Made by a program: the position numbers and the translations under genes
Assembly (NCBI GenBank): GCA_038198445.1
Contig: JBBPZZ010000169.1
Span: 1-19,391 of the forward strand
Origin: JACDDK01 sp038198445
Lineage (GTDB): Bacteria > Actinomycetota > Rubrobacteria > Rubrobacterales > Rubrobacteraceae
Direction of reading: 5' to 3'
DNA length: 19,391 nucleotides
The notes under the pieces: model-generated
Told to the model about the DNA's origin: nothing
Databases searched by the model: none
The model's input: the letters and a program-made list of their open reading frames with translations, nothing else
Shown here: piece after piece, positions 1-7,087 of the stretch
How the letters are laid out: every line of letters begins with the position of its first letter
Position numbering within the stretch: position 1 is the stretch's first letter

Positions 1-2
1 AA

Positions 3-377
3 CGAGCACAAACGCAAGATGACGACAGGTTATTGGAGTTATTTGACCGTATAGAAAGGGCGCGGGGGGAAGCAGCGGTGGTGTTGCTTAGCCGGATCGA
101 GAAGGCTGCGGATGGGGACTGGCGCGCTGCGGCCTGGAAGCTGGAGAGGCTGTTTCCGGAAAGTTATGGTCGTCGGAAGTTCGCAAGTACCAGCGGATTC
201 GCTGATACCTGCGAGGCTTCAATCTACACTGCGCCGCAGTCTGAAGACCATCCTGAAGACACCCTTGCGGAGGTTGTCAAAGTGTTGTCGGAGATGGGCT
301 TTCTGCTTCCTCAGTCCGACTCGGAGGGTAGCTCTGTTCAAAATTACGCCGGGTCCTCCAACGAAGATTCAGGTTAA
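3..377 (+). CDS. Phage-type small protein, 5' end cut by window
   Basis: The frame is open from the first bases of the window with no stop. A TTG at 33 is the first possible start, but it has no convincing ribosome binding site and the frame reads through it, so I treat the gene as 5'-truncated. The visible residues are alpha-helical and charged. A stretch ending in W-K-L-E-R-L-F-P-E-S-Y-G-R-R resembles the 'AAxxLER.xPxxYGRR' segment I associate with phage small-terminase-like or DNA-packaging-associated proteins of actinobacteria. The C-terminal 60 residues are acidic, serine-rich and probably disordered. It converges on the HTH-HicB gene, with stop codons about 46 bases apart. Function is not certain; family recognition is from memory only. 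Confidence 0.5.
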   Translation, partial: RAQTQDDDRLLELFDRIERARGEAAVVLLSRIEKAADGDWRAAAWKLERLFPESYGRRKFASTSGFADTCEASIYTAPQSEDHPEDTLAEVVKVLSEMGFLLPQSDSEGSSVQNYAGSSNEDSG

Positions 378-423
378 GGCAAGACCGCGTAAGGTTTTCC
401 GATTGCGAGTCGATCTTTAGAAC

Positions 424-789
424 TCAGTCCGGTAATTCAGTTCGGTATTTGTTTGCGTAAGACGAAGCCTCTAACATAGCTCTGATGTTCTGAACTGCTT
501 CTTCTGCCGTCTCCCCTGAGCTACTTATGTCTGGGACGCCCTCCACAGTTGCCAAATATCCGCTGCCATCAGGATTAGGGATCACTACAACTACATAGCC
601 TTGTCGCTTTGTTGCCTCGCCTTCCCTGAGCCACTCCAGCAACGCTGTCCGCGAGAACCGCCACTCCCTACCCACCTTGCGACCAGGGATCTCTCCCAGG
701 CGTGCCTTCTCTCTGACAGTATAGGGGTGAAAGCCGAGGAACTCAGCGGTTTGATCTACGTTCAAAATCTCTCTGGTTGCCGCCTCCAT
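424..789 (-). CDS. HTH (excisionase/MerR-type) - HicB-like fusion protein
   Basis: From ATG 789 this is a 121-aa protein. The start is chosen because GGAGGAG lies about 8 bases upstream; in-frame ATG 840 and GTG 855 are worse placed. Residues about 8-58 form an HTH_17-type module (ILNVDQTAEFLGFHPYTVRE, then a G-R-K-V-G-R-E-W-R-F wing and L-L-E-W-L). Residues about 63-115 form a HicB-like fold (GYVVVVIPNPDGSGYLATVEGV, then GETAEEAVQNIRAMLE). HicB antitoxins normally carry an Arc/RHH or Xre DNA-binding domain at the C-terminus and pair with HicA. Here an excisionase-type HTH sits at the N-terminus and no HicA-like ORF is adjacent. It faces a 39-aa gene across a repeat-rich control region, suggesting autoregulation of a divergent pair. 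Domain calls are from motif recognition. Confidence 0.82.
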   Translation of the reverse strand: MEAATREILNVDQTAEFLGFHPYTVREKARLGEIPGRKVGREWRFSRTALLEWLREGEATKRQGYVVVVIPNPDGSGYLATVEGVPDISSSGETAEEAVQNIRAMLEASSYANKYRTELPD

Positions 790-863
790 TGCTCTCTCCT
801 CCGTGTCCGACCGATCCCTTGTGAGATGTAGGTTACCCATACTAATGGATGTCACTCCTCTAA

Positions 864-878
864 GTAGTCTTAGACTAC
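864..878. promoter_or_regulatory. 15-bp perfect palindrome, candidate operator
   Basis: GTAGTCT-T-AGACTAC is a perfect 7+1+7 inverted repeat between the divergent HTH-HicB gene and the 39-aa gene. It lies 75 bases upstream of ATG 789. It is a plausible binding site for the HTH-HicB protein, by position and symmetry only. Confidence 0.5.
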
Positions 879-883
879 GCTAA

Positions 884-913
884 ACCACACTGGACCACAC
901 TATATGGTATACT
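884..913 (+). promoter_or_regulatory. Octamer direct repeat plus -10-like TATACT
   Basis: ACCACACT occurs at 884-891 and 894-901, a 10-bp period that puts both copies on one face of the helix. It is followed by TATACT at 908-913, a good -10 element for the plus-strand 39-aa gene at 954. No consensus -35 is seen; the repeats occupy its place, which would suit activation or repression by a DNA-binding protein. Confidence 0.4.
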
Positions 914-953
914 GCTCGCGAGGCGACGGCTACGGAAGGAAGGGGGTGATTAA

Positions 954-1073
954 ATGAGCAAAAAGAAAGGATCTTCGGGCGGCAGGCCACGGTCCGCCAT
1001 CACCGGACATTTCGTGACCCAGGCGACCGCCAATCGCCACCCGAAAACTACCGTCGTCGAGAAGAGGAAGTAG
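954..1073 (+). CDS. 39-aa basic small protein (GRSAI-GxFVTxAT-xRHPKTTV type)
   Basis: The ATG at 954 is preceded by the strong ribosome binding site AGGGGGTGAT about 4 bases upstream. The 39 residues begin MSKKKGSSGGRPRSAITGH and continue with FVTQATANRHPKTTVVEKR. Lys/Arg/Gly-rich ends flank a conserved-looking core with 'RSAITGxFVTxAT' and 'RHPKTTV'. I recall short proteins of this pattern in many actinobacterial and phage genomes, sometimes misannotated as transporters; no membrane segment is present here. It is divergent from the HTH-HicB gene, so the two probably form a functional pair. The role is unknown; a small toxin, an RNA-binding protein or a ribosome-associated peptide are all conceivable. 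Confidence 0.7.
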   Translation: MSKKKGSSGGRPRSAITGHFVTQATANRHPKTTVVEKRK

Positions 1074-1128
1074 CAACTCCACTTCAAGATTTTGTAACTG
1101 TACCACAACCGTATTTGCGTAGCCGTAA

Positions 1129-1153
1129 AGGGGGTCACAGGAGGCCCCCTCCT
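1129..1153 (+). terminator. Weak hairpin after the small gene
   Basis: Two mutually exclusive stems overlap here: AGGGGG (1129-1134) with CCCCCT (1145-1150), and AGGAGG (1139-1144) with CCTCCT (1148-1153) around a 3-base loop. No U-tract follows, so termination is uncertain. It lies between the convergent 39-aa gene and the restriction-modification gene. Confidence 0.25.
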
Positions 1154-1174
1154 CTGTTCGGTATCTAGAATTTC

Positions 1175-3942
1175 CTACGACAGCGCTAGGTTAAGGGCGA
1201 GCAGGTTCTTTAGGATGTCTTCATCCGGGATCTCCTCCGGCCACCCGTAGGCGGCGAATACCGCCCGGTCCAATCGGGCGTGGGCGTTCGCCAGCCACGT
1301 CGGGCGCTGGTTGTACAGGTTCGTGAGGGTGCGCTTCTTTAGCTCCGCTTCCGTCGCGCCCTCCGGGTCGAGCCAGTTGCGCCGCAGCTCGTCCAGCCGC
1401 CGCGCCGCCTCCGAGATCTCCTCTAACACGGGAACGCCACCCGGCTCCTCCCCTGGCGGCCACGGCAGCGGGAACGTTTCAAAGCACGTCGTCGGCGTGT
1501 AGCGGGGCCGGTCCTCAAGAGATGTCCCCATCCTGAGCGCCCAAAGCTCGTGCGCCCGCGAGTGGAGAACGCCGAAGAAGTAGTCAGCATCGCGAGCGAA
1601 GATGTAGAGTTGGTGATCTGGGATCGTATGGCTATCGAGCCAGACGAATAAGCGATGTTTAGCAACCGCCGGAGTTGCGATAAACCGAGATAGGTTTGTC
1701 ACAGCAATTCGCATATCAGGCGCGGGACGACGATGTAGCCACCAGTTCTTCCGCTCTCTTGCATTCCGGACATTGTCTCGGACCGGCTTTACGATTCTCT
1801 GCACATACTCAAAAGGTATCTCGTAAAGAGCAGCTTCGTCTTCTCGTGTGTCTATGCCAAAGTCTATAACCCACACGTCCCGAGGGCGCCGCGTAACATC
1901 TAAACCATTCACGTAACGGCGGACAACATCGGAGTTCGGCCGACCGTTCGGGTTCAGTGGCGCAGAGAGCATTTCTTCTGCTTGGATCGCATCTATATCG
2001 AACGGTCCACCTTTTTCATCAGTTCTAAAGCAAACAGCTTTGTTCTCTGCGAGTGATCTCGCTGCTGAAAGGTCTAAGTCGCCAGTGAGCGAGGAGGTGA
2101 TTGTTGCGGACGGTGCGTTATCCAACATTCGCTCCGTCTCGGTACCGTCGTCGAACCCGACCATTGAGACACGTACCGCTGCGCCGTTAACAATCCAGGG
2201 TCTATCCGACTCGGCAAAGAAGATGTCGCCTGTCTGTTTGATTCGTTCCAGCACGCGCCGGTTGGAACCGCCTCGGATAGAGTTCGTTGCTAACAGCCCA
2301 GTACGCCTTACTCTTCTACTCTCTATCTGCTCGCGAGCTTTCTCAAACCAATAACAGACTAGATCCGCTCCGGACGGTATCCGGCCCTCGTACAGCCTCC
2401 ACAGGTCAGCTACGTATCTGTCACCTAGCTCTCGTCGAATCTTACTTCCACCCAGGAACGGCGGGTTGCCGACGATCACGTCCGCTTCGGGCCAGTCGGG
2501 TTCAACCGGGTTGCCGTGTTCGTCGTGGGCCAGGATCGCGTCCATCTCGACGATGTTGGTTATCTTGCCGAGGATCGGTTCCGGTGGTCGTCCGAAGCCG
2601 TTCTCACGCATCCACTGAAGGTATCCGATCCAGACAGCCACCTGCGCCAGCTCGTGGGCGTAGGGGCTGGTCTCTATGCCGTAGAGCTGCTCCGGGCTGA
2701 CCTCCGGGAAGAAGGGTGTAAGCCCCACCGTTGCAGCGAAGGTCGAGACCTCCTTCTCAAGGTCCAAAAGCTCCTTGAGGCTTACGTACAGGAAGTTCCC
2801 GGACCCGCATGCCGGATCTAGTACCCGGACACGCCTGAGCCTCTCTGCGAAAGAATTCAGGCCCCGCTCCGCCCGCCGCAAGGCATTCACCGCCGCCTGT
2901 CCAGAGAGACTGCGGGCCTGCTCGGCTTCGGTCTCAGCCTTCCCTCGTACTTGATCCCACTCGTGCCTCAATGGGGCCATCAGCACCGGCTCCACCACGG
3001 CTAGGATGTCCTCGCGGCTCGTGTAGTGCGCCCCGAGCCGGGCGCGTTGCGACGGGTCCAGCGACCGCTCAAAGAGCGTACCGAAGATCGCCGGTTCCAC
3101 CGACTCCCAGTCCAGCCGCGCCGCCTCCGCCAACACCCTAAGCTCTCCTGCTTCCAACGGCACCACGTCGCCGTTTGAGAACAGGCCACCGTTGAAGTGG
3201 AGGATGTCCTCCAAAGAAAACTCCCCTCCGGTGGACATGGCATCGAAGAGAGCCTGTATATTCTGGTTGAAGGTCTCGGGCCGCTTCACGCCCCGCGATA
3301 CCACCCTCGTGAACAGACCGTCCGGCAACAGCTTTATGTCTTCGCAAACAGGCAGAAGAGGAGCTTGTTCAGAAAGTGCGCCGCATCGTGTGGCTCGACC
3401 CCCCGCGCCCGCAGGCCGTCGGCGAGTTGGGCGAACTTACGTGCAGCATCCTCGGTCACATTCTCGACCGTCCGGGCGGGTCGCAGGGAATCCGGGTCCT
3501 CGAACATCGCCCGCAACACTCGCAGATTCTCGGACTCTGGTAGCTCCCGGTTAGTGAAATGGTAGATGTGCGGAACGGTGCCGGTGAACTTCGTGTGAAC
3601 CTCGAACCGCTCCAGATCTGTCACGACCAGGAGGGGTGGGTTCTCCAAAGATTCGTGATATTGGAGAAGCTGCTGGTAAGCCGCTGTGAGATCCTTGTGC
3701 TTGCCCTTGTACTCGATGGCAAATTGCCCCCTGTACCACACGTCCGCGAATCCCTTGCCGCCCCCGGTCTTCTCTACCCCCTTCTCGAAGGTGTAGAACT
3801 CCCCTGCGGGATCGACCTCGGCGGGTGTGGGTTGGCCGAGCATCGCGCAAAGGTCTAAAAAGTGCTGCTGGTACGAGGACCGCTCCGAGAGAGTGCTCTT
3901 GCTCCACCGCTCCGCGAACGCCTGGGGGGTCAACCTCGCCAT
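1175..3942 (-). pseudogene. MmeI-like (type IIL) restriction-methyltransferase, frameshifted
   Basis: Two adjacent reading frames make one broken gene. The upstream piece (3942-3334, 202 aa) carries the N-terminal nuclease with D67-x9-E77-Y-K79, the spacing I recall for the MmeI PD-(D/E)xK site. It ends in the helical connector AAHFLNKLLFCLFA. The downstream piece (to 1175, 717 aa) carries motif I DPACGSGNF (about residues 171-179), catalytic NPPF (288-291), then a target-recognition region and C-terminus. At about 3340-3345 adding one G on the coding strand restores L-F-C-L-F-A-E-D-I-K-L-L-P-D-G-L-F, joining the halves into about 925 aa, normal for this family. So a single-base deletion, or a sequencing error, inactivates a fused enzyme that would methylate and cut the same site. 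No good ribosome binding site precedes ATG 3942. It is last in a minus-strand gene set. Confidence 0.85.
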
Positions 3943-4002
3943 GCAAGAGATGCTAGCAGCCTGGGAACGGCCACGCTAACTTTATGTATGTGCATTGGGA
4001 CA

Positions 4003-5463
4003 TCAAGCACGGCCCTCCCCCCGCTCCGCTGAGTCTTGCGGTCTCCTAAGAACCTCCGCCCGCGCCATGCGCGGCGTCATGCCCTCCGCGATCAACTCAC
4101 GGACCTCCTGAACCTCTTCGGCGGTCAGACGGCGGCCCGCGGTCGCAGCCTTCTCGCCCCCCGGATTCTCCGGAACGTGGGGAACGTGTGGAACATCGCC
4201 CTTTTCGTGCGGGTTATCGTGTTCCGTATCCGCGGCGTGTTCCGGAACATGGCGGTTGGGTGAGACACTAGATTCCGCTCGATTGGCGGAAAGTTCCGGG
4301 TGTTCCGGATGTTCCGCTTCTTCGGGGGTGTAGCGGGACCAGGCATCATCGAAGCTCGACCGCCGGTAGCCCCGGAAGGTGCCCTTCCCTTCGCGCAGCT
4401 TCTCGGGCCGGATGCCGTAGGGCTTGAGGAGGTGGGCAAGTCCTCTTGCGTCCAGCGGTTCGCCGCGAAGTGACCCCCACGGGGCATCTTCCGCTGCGCG
4501 CAACACCTTCAGGAGAGTGCCGGTGGAAAGCCGCTCGGCCTTCTCTCCATCGAAGATCGACCGCAGGTCGCGCAAGAGCCTCACTCCCAGGCTCTCCGAA
4601 TCCTCCCGCTCTCCCCCGGCGAGGAGTGTCGCGGCTGCTCTGCGAGCCTTCTCGGGCCACTCTGCACCCACCGCATCGGCGATGGCGAGCAATGGCTCTA
4701 TGATGTCCTGAGCGCGGTCGTCGAGCGCATCGGGCAGATCGGGCTCCCGGCCTTTAAGGCTCTCCAAGTGAGTCTCCGCCCAGGCCGCTGCAGCGTCCCT
4801 TAGCGGACGAGCCTCCGGTTCGACTTTGCGGAACCTGAACCGCTCCACGTTTTCGCTCGGGCTTCGGCGCCTCAACACTATCGGGATAGAACGGTCGGCT
4901 ACGGTATCCGGAAGCCTCCCGATCCCGGCTATCGCCTTCGGGCAAAAGACCGGGAAGTCCTTATAGGTGAGGCTCGCCCCCTGTCCCACGCACAGGCTCG
5001 CCACGCCCCCGCGCCGGAAGCCGGCATTCAGGATGCCCCTCAGAGCCTCGGCATACTCACGATCTCCCTTGAATGCGGCGTCTGACTCATCGAGCAAAAG
5101 TGTCGGTTGCTCTGCGGAAGTTTTGCGGACCAGCACCGCCGCCGTAACCCGGCCCGTGAGCCACGGGCGGGCCGTAAGTAAAGAGAGCACTTCCAGAAGC
5201 CGCGTCTTGCCGCTGCGCTTCTCGGCACTCTTGATGTTCAGATACGCTGTCGTGTCCGCCGCATCGAGGGCGTGGGTGTGCAGGACCCACAACGCGAGGA
5301 GTACGAGCTGCTGCTCGGAGAGAACCACATACCGGCGGACGAAAGCGGTGATCTTTTCCAACACGTCCGCCCCGTCCGGCTCGGATTTCACCTCCGAGAG
5401 CAGCTCCTTCTCGGTTGCGGCATCCACCCGACCATCCGTGCAGTCTCCGGCCTTGCGCGCCAT
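4003..5463 (-). CDS. DUF3631 P-loop ATPase / replication-type protein of mobile elements
   Basis: This 486-aa protein starts at ATG 5463, with AGGGGG about 7 bases upstream; GTG 5466 is also possible. The ATG overlaps the stop of the upstream 66-aa gene (TGATG), so the two are translationally coupled. A Walker A-like S79-A-E-K-R-S-G-K-T87 and a Walker B-like L-L-L-D125-E126-S-D give an NTPase core. The part ending near F-R-G-Y-R-R-S-S-F-D-D-A-W matches the DUF3631 domain of plasmid, phage and integrative-element proteins thought to act as helicase or primase partners. The next region is low-complexity (EHPEHPE, VPHVPHVPE), and the last 45 residues form a helical, charged tail (LTAEEVQEVRELIAEGMT). 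A role in element replication is inferred. The low-complexity region is encoded by a striking DNA repeat array, listed separately. Confidence 0.8.
   Translation of the reverse strand: MARKAGDCTDGRVDAATEKELLSEVKSEPDGADVLEKITAFVRRYVVLSEQQLVLLALWVLHTHALDAADTTAYLNIKSAEKRSGKTRLLEVLSLLTARPWLTGRVTAAVLVRKTSAEQPTLLLDESDAAFKGDREYAEALRGILNAGFRRGGVASLCVGQGASLTYKDFPVFCPKAIAGIGRLPDTVADRSIPIVLRRRSPSENVERFRFRKVEPEARPLRDAAAAWAETHLESLKGREPDLPDALDDRAQDIIEPLLAIADAVGAEWPEKARRAAATLLAGGEREDSESLGVRLLRDLRSIFDGEKAERLSTGTLLKVLRAAEDAPWGSLRGEPLDARGLAHLLKPYGIRPEKLREGKGTFRGYRRSSFDDAWSRYTPEEAEHPEHPELSANRAESSVSPNRHVPEHAADTEHDNPHEKGDVPHVPHVPENPGGEKAATAGRRLTAEEVQEVRELIAEGMTPRMARAEVLRRPQDSAERGEGRA
4172..4316. repeat. Iteron-like GGAAC/GTTCC array with central palindrome
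   Basis: Three GGAAC units with 9-bp period start at 4172, 4181 and 4190. A single GTTCC is at 4221. A perfect 12-bp palindrome TGTTCCGGAACA lies at 4238-4249. Three GTTCCG units with 9-bp period start at 4293, 4302 and 4311. The two outer arrays are in opposite orientation and roughly equidistant from the palindrome. The array lies inside the DUF3631 coding region, where it encodes HVP and EHP tripeptide repeats. Confidence 0.7.
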
Positions 5464-5663
5464 CACCGGCCCCCTGCCCGCAACGCCCCGCCCGGCTTGA
5501 GGACCGCGACGACGTGATTCTCATCGAGGTAGATGAGCCCGAGTCCAGGCCAGCCGAAGATAAGCCCTCCAAGCCTTCGGCGATCTTCGTCAGTGTCGAG
5601 CCGATGCGAGACCAAAATCGCTTCCGATGAGCCGGAATCGGCCCCGTGGTATTGTTCGTTCAC
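5463..5663 (-). CDS. Small hypothetical protein, coupled to DUF3631 gene
   Basis: The GTG start at 5663 is preceded by AGAGGAG about 10 bases upstream, and the 66-aa frame ends in TGA overlapping the ATG of the DUF3631 gene (TGATG). This coupling is the main reason to accept it as real. The sequence is soluble: a hydrophilic N-terminal half (SEAILVSHRLDTDEDRRRL) and then a hydrophobic strand-like region with W-P-G-L-G-L-I-Y-L-D-E-N. No known motif is recognised. It may be a regulator or partner of the DUF3631 protein, by position only. Confidence 0.6.
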   Translation of the reverse strand: MNEQYHGADSGSSEAILVSHRLDTDEDRRRLGGLIFGWPGLGLIYLDENHVVAVLKPGGALRAGGR

Positions 5664-5692
5664 GGCGCGTTCTCCTCTCTATCTCGCGCCCG

Positions 5693-5724
5693 GCCGCCGT
5701 CCTGATCTACGGCGGCTTTTCTTT
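5693..5724 (+). terminator. Strong hairpin with T-tract, plus-strand orientation
   Basis: GCCGCCGT (5693-5700) pairs perfectly with ACGGCGGC (5709-5716) around an 8-base loop and is followed by TTTTCTTT. This is an intrinsic-terminator shape for plus-strand transcription, yet no plus-strand gene precedes it. It sits between two minus-strand genes, 10 bases after the HTH stop. It may block antisense transcription or act as a processing or attenuation hairpin in the minus-strand transcript. Confidence 0.5.
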
Positions 5725-5725
5725 G

Positions 5726-5926
5726 CTATCTTTGCGTTTTGCCGTCGCGGTGAGCGGCCATAAAATCGTCCAGGTCCTTCACGTGGAACCTGACGGCGCG
5801 CCCGTAACCGCTGGCCCTTAGATGCCCGTCGCGTCGGGCGCGCCACAACGTGACCCTGTGGAGCCCCGTGTACTGTTCACTCTCGGAGATCGTTAGGTAA
5901 GGACGATCTATTGTCACGGCTTTCAT
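5726..5926 (-). CDS. Excisionase-type helix-turn-helix protein
   Basis: This 66-aa protein starts at ATG 5926 with AAGGAAA 4-9 bases upstream. The frame stays open further upstream (to 6043), but that extension lacks a ribosome binding site and overlaps the divergent gene. The pattern YLTISESEQYTGLHRVTLWR, then R-R-D-G-H-L-R-A-S-G-Y-G-R-A-V-R-F-H-V, then D-L-D-D-F-M, is the winged helix of the MerR/excisionase (HTH_17) family. It is the first gene of a minus-strand set with the 66-aa protein, the DUF3631 ATPase and the restriction-modification gene. It may direct excision or regulate the element; the inverted repeat at 5967-5995 just upstream is a candidate operator. Confidence 0.8.
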   Translation of the reverse strand: MKAVTIDRPYLTISESEQYTGLHRVTLWRARRDGHLRASGYGRAVRFHVKDLDDFMAAHRDGKTQR

Positions 5927-5959
5927 GGGTTTCCTTTCCGAACAGGGAATTTCAGCTAA

Positions 5960-5995
5960 TATAATGGTGAACAAAATCAGATTGGAGTTGTTCAC
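5960..5995. promoter_or_regulatory. 8-bp inverted repeat and TATAAT in a short divergent region
   Basis: GTGAACAA (5967-5974) and TTGTTCAC (5988-5995) are perfect inverted arms whose centres are 21 bp apart, two helical turns. A consensus TATAAT sits at 5960-5965. The site lies between, or just inside, the divergent starts of the excisionase-like gene and the 292-aa gene, as expected for an operator controlling both. If TATAAT is a true -10, the plus-strand transcript would begin around 5972, downstream of ATG 5964. Confidence 0.45.
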
Positions 5996-6842
5996 AATAG
6001 ACGAACGAGAGTTGCGGGCGAAACTGGAGAAGTCGCTAGGCAAGGTAGACGATGCGGAGTGGATCGAAGTAGCGGACGAGGATTGGTTGCGAGAATACAG
6101 TAACGACTATCTGTCCTGGCGGGACCTTAAGGGCCTGGTGGAAGAGAGGCTACGGAAGCTCCGTCGCTACTACAGGAACAAACGGCGAGCGGATGTGGAG
6201 GATATACCAACGACCGACGGTACGATGGTACGTTTCCCCGTCGAAACCCCGAAGGCTACCGTAGACGAAAGCAAACTCGATTCTCGCACGACCGCCCGTG
6301 CCTATGCGCTCGCCGCGCTAGACTGGCTCCGGCGGGGTCCGAAAGCATGGGGTGGGGCGTCACCGTGGAAAAAGCCTGAACTGGCACGGAGGATCATAGA
6401 GCCCCACATCGAGCCGGTAGCTTACACAGACGGGAGCCTGCCGCGATGGGTGATCCGCCTTCAGATCGAGGCATGGGTCCCTCCAGAGGACGTGAAGCGC
6501 GTTTACGCGGCGCAACAACGCAAGCTCTTGAGGGAGCGTACTCCCCAGAAAACACAGGCCCTCGCCTACGATGTGGCCCGGTTCGTTTGGGGACAGGTGT
6601 TTTCCCACGGCGGACAGCGGCCTCGGTGGGAAAAGTTGCGCGAGTGGTGGAACGAAAGTCACCCGGATCAGCAGTTTAGTGATTACCGGGTGTTCCGCAC
6701 CTACTGTGAGCGGGGCATGAAAGCGACGCCCCCGAAGTATGTCCACACCGATGAGGAGATCATCTCTATGACCCGCGAGTTGAAGGAGTGGAGGGAGAAC
6801 CCGCCGGTCATCGGGCTACGGGCTCCGCCGCCGCTTGCTTGA
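5964..6842 (+). CDS. Unknown mobile-element protein, 292 aa
   Basis: ATG 5964 gives 292 residues. An upstream in-frame ATG (5925) would overlap the divergent gene and has no advantage, while a TATAAT and dyad at 5960-5995 leave open a later TTG start. The protein is hydrophilic, rich in Trp and Arg, with no signal peptide or membrane segment. The N-terminal 80 residues are helical and charged (ELRAKLEKSLGKVDDAEWIE, LRKLRRYYRNKRR). A central segment (ARAYALAALDWLRRGPKAWG) is followed by a mixed region and a C-terminal W-E-K-L-R-E-W-W-N...F-R-T-Y-C-E-R-G block. I do not recognise the family; no integrase, relaxase or nuclease motif was found. Being transcribed away from the other element genes, it may be an accessory or replication/partition protein. 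Confidence 0.65.
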   Translation: MVNKIRLELFTIDERELRAKLEKSLGKVDDAEWIEVADEDWLREYSNDYLSWRDLKGLVEERLRKLRRYYRNKRRADVEDIPTTDGTMVRFPVETPKATVDESKLDSRTTARAYALAALDWLRRGPKAWGGASPWKKPELARRIIEPHIEPVAYTDGSLPRWVIRLQIEAWVPPEDVKRVYAAQQRKLLRERTPQKTQALAYDVARFVWGQVFSHGGQRPRWEKLREWWNESHPDQQFSDYRVFRTYCERGMKATPPKYVHTDEEIISMTRELKEWRENPPVIGLRAPPPLA

Positions 6843-6969
6843 TGTCGGCACGGGAGGAAAGAAAGCCCTCTACAAGAACAAGCGGTTCTGCTCCAACGCC
6901 TGCGCCGAACGGGACCGCTACGACCGCCGGAAATGGTCCCGCACGCTGTCCGGGGATGACACCACCTGA
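6835..6969 (+). pseudogene. Half zinc-ribbon fragment (CxxxC)
   Basis: This frame encodes G-T-G-G-K-K-A-L-Y-K-N-K-R-F-C-S-N-A-C-A-E-R-D-R-Y, with Cys codons at 6889 and 6901, ending at TGA 6969. 'RFCSNAC...R..YDRRK' resembles the second half of small actinobacterial zinc-ribbon proteins whose first half holds another Cys pair. That first pair is missing in frame; the only start is a poor TTG at 6835. Shifting frame near 6840 gives Cys residues just upstream, so a frameshifted remnant is plausible. It overlaps the end of the 292-aa gene. Confidence 0.35.
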
Positions 6970-6986
6970 TACCACTCTGATACCAC
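6957..6986. repeat. Direct repeats CTGATACCAC near the attachment site
   Basis: CTGATACCAC occurs at 6966-6975 and 6977-6986 (11-bp period), and a related TGACACCAC is at 6957-6965. About 100 bases separate them from the tRNA fragment. Tandem, roughly helically phased repeats beside an att core are where integrase-arm or excisionase sites are usually found. The rest of the interval 6987-7087 shows nothing I can name. Confidence 0.4.
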
Positions 6987-7087
6987 CGCGAGCGCAATAC
7001 GGTGCAGCACACGGCAATCCGGGGCAGAGAAAACCCCTTAGATATGCGGGAATCGCAAGCGTGTGCAAACCCCCGCAACACACTAAA

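Noticed and set aside
1175..3942. Two separate genes: a nuclease-like protein and a stand-alone methyltransferase (for example BREX PglX or type I HsdM)
   Set aside because: One inserted base joins the two into a continuous MmeI-type sequence with the expected domain order, and no partner genes of BREX or type I systems are present.
5925..5963. Upstream start for the 292-aa gene
   Set aside because: It would overlap the start codon of the divergent excisionase-like gene and has no ribosome binding site.
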